Below are positions 37,812 through 37,814 of a DNA stretch of 37,814 bases, in pieces. Positions within the stretch are counted from its first letter, which is position 1; the number at the start of each line of letters is the position of its first letter. The notes beneath the pieces were generated by a model that saw only the letters and a list, made by a program, of their open reading frames with translations, was not told where the DNA came from and made no database searches. Origin of the DNA: a virus; IMG/VR virus record IMGVR_UViG_3300009129_000041, positions 1 through 37,814 of that record; one strand, given 5' to 3'. The translations under genes and the position numbers were made by a program.

Positions 37812-37814
37812 TTA
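37696..37814. repeat. 119-bp direct terminal repeat (same as 1-119)
   Basis: Second copy of the end repeat described at 1-119; it contains the first 38 codons of the DNA-stabilisation gene and the stop codon of the next gene (37812-37814). Confidence 0.97.

Overview
The window is one essentially complete genome of a short-tailed, P22-like dsDNA bacteriophage. Bases 1-119 recur exactly as 37696-37814. A circular map of 37,695 bp therefore closes inside the gene for the packaged-DNA stabilisation protein. Portal, scaffold, coat, gp4-type adaptor, gp10-type nozzle, ejection proteins and a P22-tailspike-type head-binding protein follow one another as in P22 relatives. The recombination genes (ninB, ninG, Gp157, Rad52-type annealing protein, SSB) and the AT-rich composition (judged by eye, not counted) suggest a gammaproteobacterial host, possibly marine or aquatic. 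The host itself cannot be read from the sequence.

Every gene I can support is on the minus strand, so the map reads from high to low coordinates. The early unit starts at a near-consensus sigma70 promoter (28358-28386). It runs through a ribbon-helix-helix-like protein, many tiny genes, a sigma70-region-2-like protein, a MarR-like regulator with a palindromic operator, and then a ~0.9 kb gene-free stretch full of structured RNA (23982-24893). Next come replication genes (DUF6291-like protein with simple-sequence repeats, helicase-loader-like protein), YopX-type proteins, the annealing/SSB/Gp157 module, two helix-turn-helix proteins, a small lipoprotein, ninB and ninG, a 47-residue stub of a cytosine-5 methyltransferase, and a set of 50-70-residue proteins.

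The late unit begins at a second good promoter (16410-16438). It carries membrane and lysis genes (XhlA-like protein, M23 endolysin, 3TM holin), a first beta-helix spike (694 aa), decoration/tail-surface proteins, a free-standing GIY-YIG endonuclease, terminase, portal, scaffold and coat. A UUCG-loop terminator follows the coat gene. After it come the neck, the nozzle, three ejection-type proteins, the P22-type head-binding protein, an Ig-like protein and a second beta-helix spike (799 aa). A strong terminator at 28403-28428 separates the late unit from the early promoter.

No integrase, CI-type immunity region, polymerase or primase was seen, so a strictly lytic or host-dependent life style is likely. 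The least explained part is the 0.67 kb string of nested helices at 24195-24860. It contains one non-canonical tRNA, two further T-arm-like hairpins, a five-helix junction and a possible pseudoknotted terminator, and in position and style resembles the large ornate phage RNAs (GOLLD/ROOL type).
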